Shown piece after piece: positions 6,771-18,400 of a stretch of 64,000 nucleotides of DNA. The notes under the pieces are model-generated. The model did not search any database. It was given only the letters and a program-made list of their open reading frames with translations, and was not told where the DNA came from. The first letter of the stretch is position 1, and each line of letters starts with the position of its first letter. A program made the position numbers and the translations under genes. This DNA is from Paragonimus westermani. Taxonomy: Eukaryota > Platyhelminthes > Trematoda > Plagiorchiida > Troglotrematidae. The stretch covers positions 64,461 to 128,460 of the forward strand of contig QNGE01000271.1 in NCBI GenBank assembly GCA_008508345.1, read 5' to 3'.

Positions 6771-9700
6771 TTGTTTTCGATCATTATTCATCAGACCATT
6801 ACAATTATATACGTTCAAAAAATTAAATCAGTATCAAGAAAACTACTGTTGATCCGTATAGTAGGGTACAAAGTTTCAAACAAATGGGTTAAGCCACTCA
6901 AACGATTCACTGGTGTTTATGATGAGTGGTTTAGAGATCCGCCTCCAATTAGGTCATAGAAATCGAAGCAGACGCCAATGCCACGACCTTTGGCCACGGC
7001 AATTGCAGGGTTTGTACGAACTCCTTTTGAGAACAAAGAATTGGATTGCGTAATCGAATAATAGTCTATTCCGTGGTGGCTAGCATTCGTTGTTTGACCA
7101 GCTTGGGGTTGTTGGCCAACTTTTTGCTGTTCACACCGCAGAGACGACCAGTTAGTAATTGAAGCTCAGTTTGAAAGGGCCTATAACCGGACCAATCAGC
7201 TGACCTCTATGTCAGTGGTCAATCTGGAGCATTTCAAATCAGACTTAGTCATTTGTCTTCATTCTTCTTCCATAAAACTCCCATCGCAGCTGTACATCTT
7301 CAGGCCGTGAGAAGTGTTCGCGAATGTGATGATTACTCATAACACGCCCGGACAAAGAGGCAGGCAGAGTGATTATGTACAAAAAAGATTATGTTGGTTG
7401 GGTTCGGATCGTTGTGCTTCACGAGTGCTCATATGTCATGGCGTTATACGTTGTTCTATCTCGGTTGTGTGCGTGATCATACTACCTTCCTACAGGCTCC
7501 CCATTTGGGTTAGCATAACCTGATGCGTTTACTCCGTGGACATACTTGTTCTCTTATTGTTTCACCGATTTTGTTCAAACCGACTATCATTGTGGTGAGG
7601 TTTTTACGTATGTATTCATTCGATGCTGACGAGGTCGTCTGTTCCGACTCTTTTGGCGCTGAGCAATCATACCTGTTTTGTCACCACATTGTCACAGAAC
7701 AATTTAATGATTCTCTCTGTTGATCGTACTTTTTGCTCTCCACACACTTTTTCACGAACAGTATGATGTGGTGAACGCATCTGTATGGCATAGTTTTTCT
7801 GTGTGTGATTTTGTACGGTTGGATTTAACCGAATTTTCAACTAGGCAGACATTTCACTGTCAGCATTGCTGTTATCTCCGTTGCAAATTGCTCTTGATTT
7901 AAGTGCTGTCCAAATTTAGGGGGCTAACCTTTTACACATCCGTCAATCAGTGTTGTATATCCGTACAGGTCCGTTGACCGTTATTTTTGTCCGGGCGTTC
8001 CTGCTCAATCTGTTTGTTACGATGACGAATTAGCTGAAAGAATCTACCGCATTTTGTTGATGAACAATTCAAGATTTCATCTGATTTTTCCAATACTGGC
8101 CCTGTATTGCGCCTGGGTTCCGCGTTACGTCACCTGTTCTGTTAGTCCCATTGATGTATGTTTTGTTATAATCAGAATTATGACTGGGAAGAAAATATCA
8201 CTATATACACACGTACCAAACCTTGAATCGCAAATGATGGCATTGCAGCTCATGTTACCACTGTTCTGTTCAATAGCAAAGATTGCCCATATGAATGGAG
8301 GCTTTTATAGGGAATGAAACGGTCATCAGTTATAATGCTTTTTCATACTGCGATATATGTTTTTGTATGGTAGGTGGCCGATTCCGAACTCCCAACTCTA
8401 GGAACCGTTTCCAGAAGACCAGTGTTTGTAGGTTTTGTTTGTCTTACATGCTGGAGCCCCTTAACTCAGACAGTGGGTGGCTGAAAACGTTGGGAGTGAT
8501 GACCAGTATTTGGATTCAAGTAACGTGATTATCGTTGTCTCATACGTGAGTTATCTGTGAATTAAGAATAATCACTGAACTGGGACGGTGAAGATCGTCT
8601 CACCCTCGGTTGCTTGCTTGTAGGGTGTGGATAACTTTGTTGATTGGTTGAGTTTAGATATAAGGTTTTTTGTGGGTTATAAGAATCTACGATTGCGTAG
8701 CACTTAGACATCTATACCGGCCTTGAATGACTCTGTGACTCCTGAACAATCATGGGGGTTGTCATGAAATCAATGATACAGGTTAACCACTCTCTTGCCC
8801 ATTGTTAGTTCAGAAATTTGAACTAATTTCATTTGCCGGATGTCACTTAAATTAGTTTGAATAACGGTTGGTCAATTGATGTGTGACATGGTAGCAACTC
8901 GTTTGTCTTTGTAAACACTGTGCACTCCAGGCTGCCATCACCGATCAATCACTGGAGGCGTTCTGAGGCTGCGGGCCTTCCTAACCATAAAACAGCTCAT
9001 CTAAGTTCTGTAGCATCATTTCGGAAAATCGAAACTGTTTTAAAGTCTCTTGTATGCACGAACACCTCATTGGACTGTATTTACCCAATTTAAAGAAGTG
9101 TTAGTAGATCGAACATCGGTTACTTCAATAACCTATTCATGGACGACGCGGATAGAATCAGTAGTCTCTAGTGGGCAGGTATTTGTTGGCTCGTATCATG
9201 AGAGTTGATAGTTATCCTCTTTTTCAGATTATCTCTACCGGTCGAATCCCGCTGATTACGAAATCGGTCACAGTGAAGTGTCGGTTTGAGAACATGCTCT
9301 GTGGACTATTTATTTCACAACGTTGCTGTCATTTTCTTGTTTTCCACGGTCCCACACGGTGTTTCCCGCTACAATTCAACCTCCGGAAATCCGGTCTGCT
9401 TACTGGTCGTCAGGCGATAGTTGCACTCGGGTGACCTGTCCCCATACACTCAGACCCGTTTTGACTGAGTGCACTCAAGCGATTTGTCATGGGAACTTGA
9501 TTTGCTTAAACCATCGATTGCTCATCCATTGATGACTGGGTGGTTCCCGTTTGTTTTCGTTACATCCTGTCGTTTGTTGGTTTCGATGTTGACACTTCCT
9601 CTACCCGCTTTGCAATGAAAACTACTGTTGGTCCTCCAAATTGGAACAGCTGGTTATGTTCACTTACGATTAGATGTCTCTCTACGCGCTCCTCAGACCT

Positions 9701-10840
9701 CATAGTCGTTATCTTAAACGTCTGTGGCTTACCGTCCGGTCTATCCACGTGAATTACTTTGGAACTGACTGCCTAGAATAGTGGTGTTGTGTATCGATGG
9801 CCACAAACAAGCCTGAATAACCACACTTATCGCCGCACTTTCTGTGAATCACCTCATACCTCACATTGTCTATTCTCAGTGTTAAAGTTCGAAAAGGTGA
9901 TTGGCTATGCGCACTCTTTTGCTTCCTAGGTAGTTAATTTAATCATTATACCAACGCATCACTGAAAGCCATGCCTGTCTATGTCACATCATGGTCTCCA
10001 TGCCCTCATACACACACTGTGGGGTTGGTTACTACCGTTTTGGGCCCAATTCCGTGTGAAGCAGTGTGCGACATTCATTGTCTCCTCTTAATACTTGTCC
10101 GTTTGTGACTGTGTGCGTGTGTGTACCACCCAGTTAAAATCCGGGTTCACGTTTTGCTCATACGCTCTGTGTTTGTCATGTCTTTTTGGCCATTTGCCAA
10201 TCGAATCGATCGCGATTGATCGATCCCTCCTGCCATTCGTTTGTCTTGGACCTCATCCCCCAATATGTCTGGTTTCCGTAGCAAATGCCGAACCCGGAGT
10301 AGACGGGAGGCGCTTCATCTGTTGTGCCTACCCCTTGTGCCTTCTGCTCCATTTTTTGTCTTTGCTATCCAGTTGACGCTGTCGATCACAAATGCTCCCG
10401 GGCATGAGCAGGCGTCGTCTGCACATTTGGTTCCCAAGGGCGTTTGATTGAATACTGCTTTTGTTCACGCTTTCCTGTCGTTGACCTGGTACGGTTGCCT
10501 GTAATTAGGACATGTGCGCTTGTGTGACAGCGTTTGGGCTTGGACACGAACCTGTCCACTTATATAGAATGATCAGATTGCCTGTTGGGATTCCTTCTCT
10601 TCTCACTCACAGATTTGTGTATGCATGTTCTATATTTCATTCCTTTGCTAACTTCTGGTACTCCGGATCGCTTGGTACTTGTGTCATTTCAACAGTCAGT
10701 CCACTCTGCATGTCGGCGACGTCGAGAGACAATATTCTTCATTTGCACATCAGTGGGATTTCCGTTTGTCATGCACGTGGAGGCTACCTGGTGTAACTGA
10801 TAAACAGATTGGGAATAACACAACGTTACGAGCAAGTTGT
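6771..10840. other. No recognisable gene or element
   Basis: Mixed-composition sequence. Open frames at 8054-8317, 9171-9532, 10095-10447 and 10512-10800 are within random expectation and show no family motif. A stretch around 10160-10440 is somewhat richer in C and could hide diverged coding sequence, but nothing can be named. Confidence 0.5.
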
Positions 10841-10887
10841 AATACTCTACGTTTCAACCACCTCGGGTGGCCTTCCTCAGGAGTGTT
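10841..10887 (-). ncRNA. Hammerhead-like motif with palindromic ACGT stem III
   Basis: On the minus strand stem I pairs ACTC with GAGT, extended by AA/TT across one mismatch. The first core box is CTGAGGA (G at the permissive position 7). Stem II has CCACC/GGTGG closed by a CGA loop, with a flanking A-T pair, a G-T wobble and one bulged G. The second core box is GAAA. Stem III is reduced to CG inside a palindromic ACGT, then TA as the cleavage dinucleotide. All invariant core bases are present, but stem III has no loop, so only a dimer could fold. This layout resembles minimal hammerheads reported in Penelope-like elements. It abuts a CR1-like RT fragment on the other strand. Confidence 0.5.
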
Positions 10888-10925
10888 GTAATCGAATGTG
10901 TATGGACCCTCATCAGTGTGGTATT

Positions 10926-11330
10926 GATGGCTCACGAACCGTCTTAAAGGTAGACTTTTCAACATAAGGTTAATGATGTTCTACATGTTGATACTCTACA
11001 ACCAATGCTGTGCCACAGGACTCCATTTTAGGCCCGATATGGTTTACATTTTTCGTACTTGAACTGGTAGTACGTTCCCCGGTGCTACTGTGCGCAGATG
11101 ACACGAAAATATATCGAATAGTGATCAGTACAGCTAAATGGGTAGCCTTCGAAATGATATTGACAGTTTGTATCACTTGGCTACAATTCACGATCTTTTC
11201 ATTAACTCATCTGAATGTGTAATGGTGCACGTTTGCCACTCTTCTCTTGCTGAATACTTCTTATGGGTCGAAAAGCTGTCTACATCCTTTGAGAACAGGA
11301 CTTGAGAACAATCGCTTGGGAAGTTATAAG
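10926..11330 (+). mobile_element. CR1-like non-LTR retrotransposon, RT fragment
   Basis: Translation gives WLTNRLKGRLFNIRL (from 10928), then after a frameshift VPQDSILGPIWFTFFV (from about 11008), corresponding to RT domain 4 where VPQGSVLGPLLF is usual. LLCADDTKIYRIV follows at about 11088-11126, with the catalytic ADD of domain 5. After another frameshift near 11149, NDIDSLYHLATIHDLFINSS and CVMVHVCHSS fit the following domain, where CR1-clade RTs show a CxVMHIGH-like motif. Both ends are truncated: no endonuclease upstream, no thumb or 3' tail recognised. Frameshifts and the QGS-to-QDS change mark it as dead. CR1 versus a neighbouring clade is not settled. Confidence 0.8.
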
Positions 11331-11406
11331 CCCGTTTGCCCACTGCTTCTTGATTGCGAGGGAATTTGGATGACTGTTAGGCTATTAAACCTCAGTTATA
11401 GTGCTT

Positions 11407-11430
11407 TCTCTCTCTGTGTGTGTGTGTGTG
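11407..11430 (+). repeat. (TC)n(TG)n microsatellite
   Basis: Run of TC followed by about eight TG dinucleotides. Confidence 0.9.
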
Positions 11431-14230
11431 CTACACCCTCACATTGGGTGTACTTTTCACATACGTTGCTCATTCCTTACGAAAGTTATTCGTATGATTG
11501 GTGAGAATACAGCGCCGGACCACCAAGCGTGTTTCATTACGTCATTTACTTCCTTACCCAGAAAGATTGCTTAAACCGGATCAGCCCTCTGTATGTTTAA
11601 TTTGACCTATGGAGTGTTACGTCAGCCGTCTTACCCGCATGCGTATCTTTACGCGGTAGTTTTCCCCATGATCACTCACTGGGGCTGTAACACTAGGTGA
11701 GTCGCCTAAACAGCAGACAGCATTCTTTCAGTGTTATTGAGTGTCCAACCTGGAACGTTCTACTTGAATCTGTCATGACAACGCCATCAACGGATGACTT
11801 CGGTCGAAGACTTAGTGTATACACTAGTCTGAGTCCTCAAGCAGCCTAACCATCTGGGCAACTTTGAAGTGGTGTTTGTTTTGTGCTGTCGATACTACCA
11901 CGGTCTTACTTGTTGAGGTACCCTTGTTCTATCGTTTGCCATGTGTAAGTTATCCTCTTTTTTACTATCTCAACTGACTTGACTTTTTTTATTCATGTTC
12001 CCACGATCTTTTCCACTTCTGAAACAAACTGCCTCGTTTTTTTTGTTTGTCTTTGTCTTTACTCTGCCTTATACCGTCAGGTGTATATGAACATGGTGGA
12101 TTTTCTCTAACGTAAAATTCCAACAATTCCCTTGAACAAAGCCCCAACCATCCGTTCGTTATGTGTGACAACTTGTAGGTCAGGCGGTTGCGCTGACGGT
12201 CCCGATTAGGGTTTGCCATGAAGTCATAAATCCTTCAATTGTCATGTAAGGTCTACTTTTGAGTTAATGTGTCTGTAAAAGAGCCCTTCAGCTTCGCTTA
12301 CCGGAAAATGCCGTCTATTGCAACAACCTGCTGTCTCACGTCATTCACATGCACTTCTGTGTTCTAGTTCGTCAGACGATGCCCGAAAGCGGCTAGCTGA
12401 TAGTAATAACCAAGTGCATGTTTTACTTAAAAGAAGGCTCGTTTCTGGCATCTGGCAAATACATAAATGTTGAATGTTTGGTTACGAAGCTCCCTAGTGC
12501 GATAGAAATACGCATCTCACATCTGACCTCCTGCTCGAGTTGATTTTGAGATTCACATGCGTGGCACTAACGTAACACGTTTGAGTGCCGCACTGTTCGC
12601 CATATAGAGCCTTCCACTTTTTTCTTCCAAAAAATGCATTGGAAGCTGAATCTTCATCCATGAAAACCTGTGCTCACATATTCCTACTCTGCATTGTCGA
12701 CTGTGTTCTTGTTATCAAGCCCCAGATAATAGATCGACAGTTTTTTAGATCGAAATTCTTATTCATTCCTGTAGCGATCGTACGATCATCATTTATTACA
12801 GAAGAGGTAATGTAACGTGGTATTTAGCGTGTTAACCACATCATCCCTAAGGCCTATCAGGAAAGGCGCAGTTCGGGTTGTTGGTTACTGCATTAGCTCA
12901 GGACGATCTTAGGTTTTCCCAATGCTTGTGTTTGCTCAATGCGTCTGACCGTGTGCGTGTACATGTGGCCCTGAACGAGCAGCAACAAATCCGCCCGGCA
13001 ATTTCAGTGTGAATTACAGTCATATCCCCACCTAATAATTCCGTATGGAGACGAAATCGATCTTAAGACATAGATTTGGTGTTGAACACTCGATAACAGT
13101 TACTTTGAGTGCTATAGAGTGCTGTTCATCCCGTCCTTTTCAAATTGAAAACAAAACAATATTCAGTCGATTTGGAGAATGTGTAGGAGCAATGTAGTCG
13201 ACAAATTGGTTTTATAATATAGTATTTAGAACTTAGATAATATTCAACCCACTTACTTTACACCACTTATGGAGAGTTACTGTAGCTTTTGCAGCAACGG
13301 CAGCCACCTGTTTTATAAACTATGAATGAACATCCACTTACAGTGGGCACACGAAGGCTCAACTCTTCGGAACAAAACATTGACTGCCCGAACGTGCCCA
13401 TCCGCAATCTCTGGAATTCTCAGTCATAGGTAACATGAAAAAATTACACATTTGTTAGCTCCATTCAACTTTGTGATGTACGGGTTCTGTATCCATAAAT
13501 TACAAGCAATTTTGAGAGAAAAATAGAAGGTTGATCGCCTCGAAATACTCTGCGTAACCCCGTTAGTTGGCGACGTTCTAGAGCATTGTAATCCGGATAT
13601 TAAGTCTACCATTGAGATTTTCCCATCCTGTCAATGAGATACTATGAAGTATACATGGGCAACACAGTTGGCGAAACAATAAATAAAGCAAACGTTATGA
13701 AGTGTACTACTTGTCAGTCGTCCTTTCAGGCGACTCATCGTTTTGTGTTTGTAGAACTCACTGAAGTCACAACACCACATGATGGCTTATATAAACAGGC
13801 TCTCTAATCAGGTCAGTAGCCCAGCATCAACCCTAACGACTACCGTATGCTTCATTTACTCTGAGTGAATGTCTGGATAATTCACAATGCGAAAAATTTG
13901 CAGCGGCAACACAGGTGGTAACCTACAAGTTTACAGTGTAATACATAGAGAGAACGAACATGTTGTGGTTAGCTGCTAGCTGATCCTCGTTCTAAATCAC
14001 GCGTCCCTTTGTGTTTGTACAAAGAATGATTTACGAGACTGGGAAGAATTTATACTCCAGAAGCAGAAGTACACGTTATCGGCGAACCAATGAATTGACT
14101 AGTTTTCCTTTGAGGCTCACATTTGGTGGAAACTTTTTGGGGATTATGTGACGGATCAGAGAAACGCCTGTCATTAAGTTAATCACAAATGCCAAAGCGA
14201 CTGGCACCTGTCCATCTGGAAAATTTCCGC
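11431..14230. other. No recognisable gene or element
   Basis: No splice-flanked frame, repeat family member or RNA gene recognised. T-rich on the plus strand at 11950-12060, otherwise featureless. Confidence 0.5.
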
Positions 14231-14458
14231 CGGTGGTAGAGCTCTATAATAAAAAAAATCAAATTCCATCTGAATCTGTTGCCTGCGGTAGTGTTGCGTC
14301 TCACGAGGTTAATCTTTTTCCTATTCTTAATTATGCATTCGTGTCTGCTGGAGTACATTCTATGGAATTATATCTGGTGTTAGGTTTGGTGGTCGATGTG
14401 ATGAGCAGTAATCCGTTAGTTTCAGTTATTGCGTGAGGAGTGCCTGTTTGATCAACAG

Positions 14459-14874
14459 TGTACCCGTCACCATCACCAGCGTCGATAATCGTCACTGTCG
14501 TCCATATTCATCGTGTCTATACTCGTTTCCTTTTTATCGCACCAAACCAGCTACTGTTCGGCGCTCCGTTACGCCCAATCTCCGTGCTGTTCTTTGTTGC
14601 CCTCGTGGTGCCCGTCTACCAGTTGTACAGTCTTCGTTGGGTATTCGAGTGGTATAAACTGATTGGTCTCTCGGCCACCGGCCTGCTTGGTTTGTTCAAT
14701 CTCTATTTCCATTCTCGACAATTCATGCTTGTGCTGCGCGTGTACGAATCTGAGAAACCACTTGTGATCGATTCCGACAGGACAGCCGATGACTCGCGAG
14801 CAACGTCGACCCCGACGACCAAGACATGGGCGGGTTCGGCATCGGATTCGCCTGGATCGGATAGAAATGGTTGA
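14459..14874 (+). CDS. Candidate terminal exon of a membrane protein (unrecognised)
   Basis: An open frame runs to a TGA/TAG cluster at 14874, preceded by two possible 3' splice sites ending CAACAG (14458) and CACCAG (14479). Two hydrophobic stretches are visible, RPISVLFFVALVVPVYQLY and WYKLIGLSATGLLGLFNLYF, separated by SLRWVFE, as in two membrane spans. They are followed by a hydrophilic tail rich in S, T, D and R ending SGSDR-like. Third codon positions are richer in G and C than the flanks, which supports coding. I do not recognise the family, and upstream exons were not found. Chance openness cannot be excluded at this length. Confidence 0.3.
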
Positions 14875-14879
14875 TAGTT

Positions 14880-17800
14880 TGAACGGTCCTCACCCCATTC
14901 TCAGTTCATACTGTTTGTATTCTGACGTTTACGTTCTCCGCGTTCTTCGAAGTCACTTCTTGGCCAGTTGGCCCGTCCACATCTTTTTATAGACATAATT
15001 GTATTGGTGAGCAATGTGCTTCAATCTCTTATTGTTCAACGGAACAAAAGACAGATGTGTTACATTTCATTGTGTCTTTGACGGTGGGATCTGGGCTTTA
15101 AGTCTAATAACTCATTTATAACCCGATGTGCGATCGGTGGGATTTCTGATGGTTGGGAACAGTGGTTGTGTTCGTAGCTCGAGTTGATGGTTTTGGTATT
15201 GGTATGTCGTTGAGCTTGGCATTTAGGTTGCAAGGGTTTCCTGACCAAGCGAGGTGAAAATATCATTGCATAAGTGTTTCAGCGTATAGTTTTGAGCGTC
15301 ACGTTTGCAACCTACATGCCAAGGTCGGTGGGATAGTTTGTGCCGAATTTGGCTCACATCGTGGAGGCTTTAATTCGCTCTAGTAATTGTGAACGTCGAA
15401 CCACTTTTCCTTCCTCGGCTATTATGGATAGCTAGACGAACTCTCCCCTAAGACACGGTCCCATTCAGGTCTGATTTTAAAATTCTAATGGACTGTTCGT
15501 GTTTTAGCTGTCAAAGCTGAAGTTAGTCCGGGGATTTTCATAAAATGAAATCTTAGAAACGAAAATTGTAATTAGCACAATTCGTTACTTGTTATTACTA
15601 TCATCTGAGTCGACGGTTCTCAAGGCGAGTGATATTGTCTCCTCCGATTGTGGAGGGAGCAATAGAAGAATTGAGAAAGCCATAGTCGGAAAATAGTTAG
15701 AAGGTGGCGACGAAAGCTTGCTTTAAAACTAACTTGTTTATGGACCTTCTAGATCAAGTGTGAAAAGGGAATCAGTATTTTTCATTTCGAATGCCTTTCC
15801 GAAATTAAGAATTCCTGCTCATAATGATTGTTGCGCAGATAATAAGTAGGGTGCTGTCAGTGGTGTTACGATGCCACCGGCCTATCCCTTTATTGAAGAA
15901 GATTGCCTAATGTGTTCACAGTTGACTAGGTGTTCGGCTTTATGTTTCACTAAGCAGTCTTAACAACGCTTCAAACACTATCTCATGCTCTGAATTATCA
16001 TGCTCACGAAGTTACAATGGATTTCGAAATGGGACTGTGCAATACGTTTTCACGCATTTTCTGAAGGTTGTACGACTCAGTGTTGAAATCTTAGTAGTGA
16101 GTTAACACGTGTCAAGCATGACATTTTTCACCTATCACGACTGTCTGTGTAATTTAGTGAAATTGGCTTGCAAATGCAAGAAAATAGTGTAAATCTCATC
16201 AAACCAGCTGTTTCTGCGTTCCTGTGCTTGTTGACTCGAACTGAACGTCGATTGCTGGCAGCTACTTCAGTTGCCCAGCCTTAATATCTGGCATCAGAAG
16301 AACGGAACACAGGATGATGCTGTCGAGATACGTTGTGCACACGGGATATGTTTCTCAAAGGTGTCTGTGAGGTCTGAAGTCCCAGAGTGAATAACAAATT
16401 CACATCTGGATACTTGCAGTGAGTAAATGGGAGGAACGTGGGAAAGTTAGTTTCAACAGGAAATGATCTTGGGCTGATATCTCGGTTCAAAATCACCCTC
16501 AAGATAATCTGTGAACATCATTCGGAAGTACAAGGAAACGCCGTTTCTGTGTTGTTTTTTTGCAACACATTGGGCGAGTCAGCATTTCGGTTTAGTCACA
16601 CCGCTCTTTTCGAAACAGGCTTCAAATCTCTGAACTTGGGGATCTGGTGATTCGAGATGACCTCCAGTCTAATATGGTTACACAAGCGAGTTTATGTTTC
16701 AACAAACACTGGTTTAGATATGATAATATGTTCATTTGTCATTGTTCTAGTTCCGTTCACGTCATGTACATAAAGTGAGGGGGGGTCACCTTTTCGTGTT
16801 CAAGAAGTTTGAAATGCGCCAACTGGGTCCTGAAGCACTCACTGATGACTGGTCCGTAAATGTGCAGAACACGCACATTCAATGAGTATACTTGAGTAAC
16901 CGGTGGAGACGCCCCACCGCAGGCTCAATACACGCTCACATAACAGTTCCAGGTGATCGCGTGCACGGAAAGTCACCATCTTTCCGGCTACTTGCCCCCA
17001 TCTTCCAACAAAATGAATTCCCATTCATAGTCGGTGGATTCAGGGACATCAAAGCTTTCTGGACGCTGATGATTGATTACCTTTCGTATGTCCTCGTGCC
17101 TTGACAGGGCTGCCGCTAAACTTTGCGCCTCCTCACAAGTGGATACCATTGAGTTTGGGTCCTCGAATATATTGCCAACTCAGTCTTCCGTCATTCGTGA
17201 TGCATCTAATCTCCACCAAACCTGCAGCCTCTGAGATGACCGTTTGGTCTTTTTTGTATGTACGACTTTTATAACAAGAATCGGGAAACTTGCTTCCCTT
17301 CCAACACATTTTTTCACTACTTCCATTATCTCGGAAGTAAGGTTGATGTATCTCCTCTGTTTTCCATTCGATACAAACCTGAAGGTCAGTCTGCGCTTAT
17401 CTACGTTCCCCAGCGGTATGTTCAGGATTTTCATATTCCGTGACTATGTTGTTGGCGATTTTGGCCAACTGTTCTCGGTCTCAATCGGTAATCCACGATG
17501 TAGACACTCGATGACGTGTAGAGTGGGTGACCTAACCATTACAGACCATACAACCCGGGTATTTGGCTGTTTGATCGCGGATCCTGGGCATTCCGAAAAA
17601 TACACTGGCCAACCACAGTGTTGCTTACGCGATCATCCCATTTGAGGTGAACTTAGTACCCGAAACAAGGATGATCAACTATTGCAGGTTTGTTTATACC
17701 TTCGTCACGGGGAGGCCACGTTTCCGAATCCTGGAACAAAACAGAAGGCACGAAAACTTTGTATACCCTTCCTCTCAATGACACTCGGCGCCGTAGATGA

Positions 17801-18045
17801 TGCGGGTTGGCAAAAGCGTTCACTCTCCTTATTGATTTCTCACCATCGGTGTTTCATGTCTACCCTTCGGGAAGTACATGGAGCCCCTACTTAAGACCAT
17901 GATAAAGCGGTCTCTCGTCCTGTAATTCATTTATTAGTGTTATAGAGATTGTATTGAAAAACGCCCTGGTTTTCATGTTTGATGATCCCCGCAGTTCTCC
18001 AGGTTACTTATTCTGGACTTATAAGTAGCGTGGCAGATTTCGTAA
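14880..18045. other. No recognisable gene; one unexplained minus-strand frame pair
   Basis: On the minus strand, 17180-17434 and, beyond a single TGA at 17177, its in-frame continuation to about 16990 read as protein-like sequence (including EEAQSLAAALSRHEDIR) with balanced codon use. No family is recognised, and the plus strand is also open across 17244-17645. It could be a decayed exon or element. The rest of the block shows nothing. Confidence 0.3.
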
Positions 18046-18047
18046 TT

Positions 18048-18165
18048 TAGATGAGAACCACCTCTGAAAAAGCTGGGTTTCGGTCGGATTTGAACGGTGG
18101 CGTTGGTGGATTCGAGCGTGAACTGTAGAGGAATCCTGCTTGGGCAGGCGGCCCGCTGAGTCACT
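18048..18165 (-). mobile_element. tRNA-derived SINE family B, minus-strand copy
   Basis: On the minus strand an A-box-like TGACTCAGCGGG is followed by CGCCTGCC/GGCAGG-like pairing, an extra segment of about 35 nt, and a B-box-like GTTCAAATCC. Then comes CGAAACCCAGCTTTTTCAG, which matches the CGAAGCCCAGATTTTTCG of the copy at 18240-18400, and a shared TTCTCAT tail. The two copies are head-to-head with their tRNA-like ends facing each other. Neither carries a hammerhead core. The family is named from shared sequence only. Confidence 0.5.
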
Positions 18166-18239
18166 TGGTGGATTCCGTATGACGCAGTAAAGTAAACAGG
18201 TAAGTGAGTCTAAATGTGAAGCTTCTGAGCTCGCAGAGT

Positions 18240-18400
18240 GGCTTCGTAGCTCAGTTGTTTAACCGCTTGCCGTGTATTGGCATGCTGTTTCTGTCGCTGG
18301 TTTGAATCCAGCCGAAGCCCAGATTTTTCGACATTGGGTCTCATTTGTATTCTAGATTTATTTCTTCTCGTCCAAAAATGTCTCTGGGTGACTTGTCATA
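18240..18400 (+). mobile_element. tRNA-derived SINE family B, plus-strand copy
   Basis: The first 80 nt (18240-18319) have tRNA-like features: a perfect 7-bp acceptor stem GGCTTCG/CGAAGCC, an A-box-like TAGCTCAGTTG, and an anticodon-like arm TGCC/GGCA with a 7-nt loop reading GTGTATT. The T arm GCTGG/CCAGC carries loop TTTGAAT. The D arm does not pair and the variable region is irregular, so this is a tRNA-derived head and not a working tRNA gene. The tail CAGATTTTTCG and GTCTCATTTG is shared with the minus-strand copy at 18048-18165. A similar T-arm fragment lies near 6700. Confidence 0.6.

Noticed and set aside
17244..17645. A 133-codon plus-strand protein gene
   Set aside because: Length is within chance, the start is not in a good context, and the opposite strand looks more protein-like.
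18240..18319. A functional tRNA-Tyr gene
   Set aside because: The anticodon-like triplet is GTA, but the D arm does not pair, the variable region is irregular and the downstream tail is shared with a second dispersed copy.
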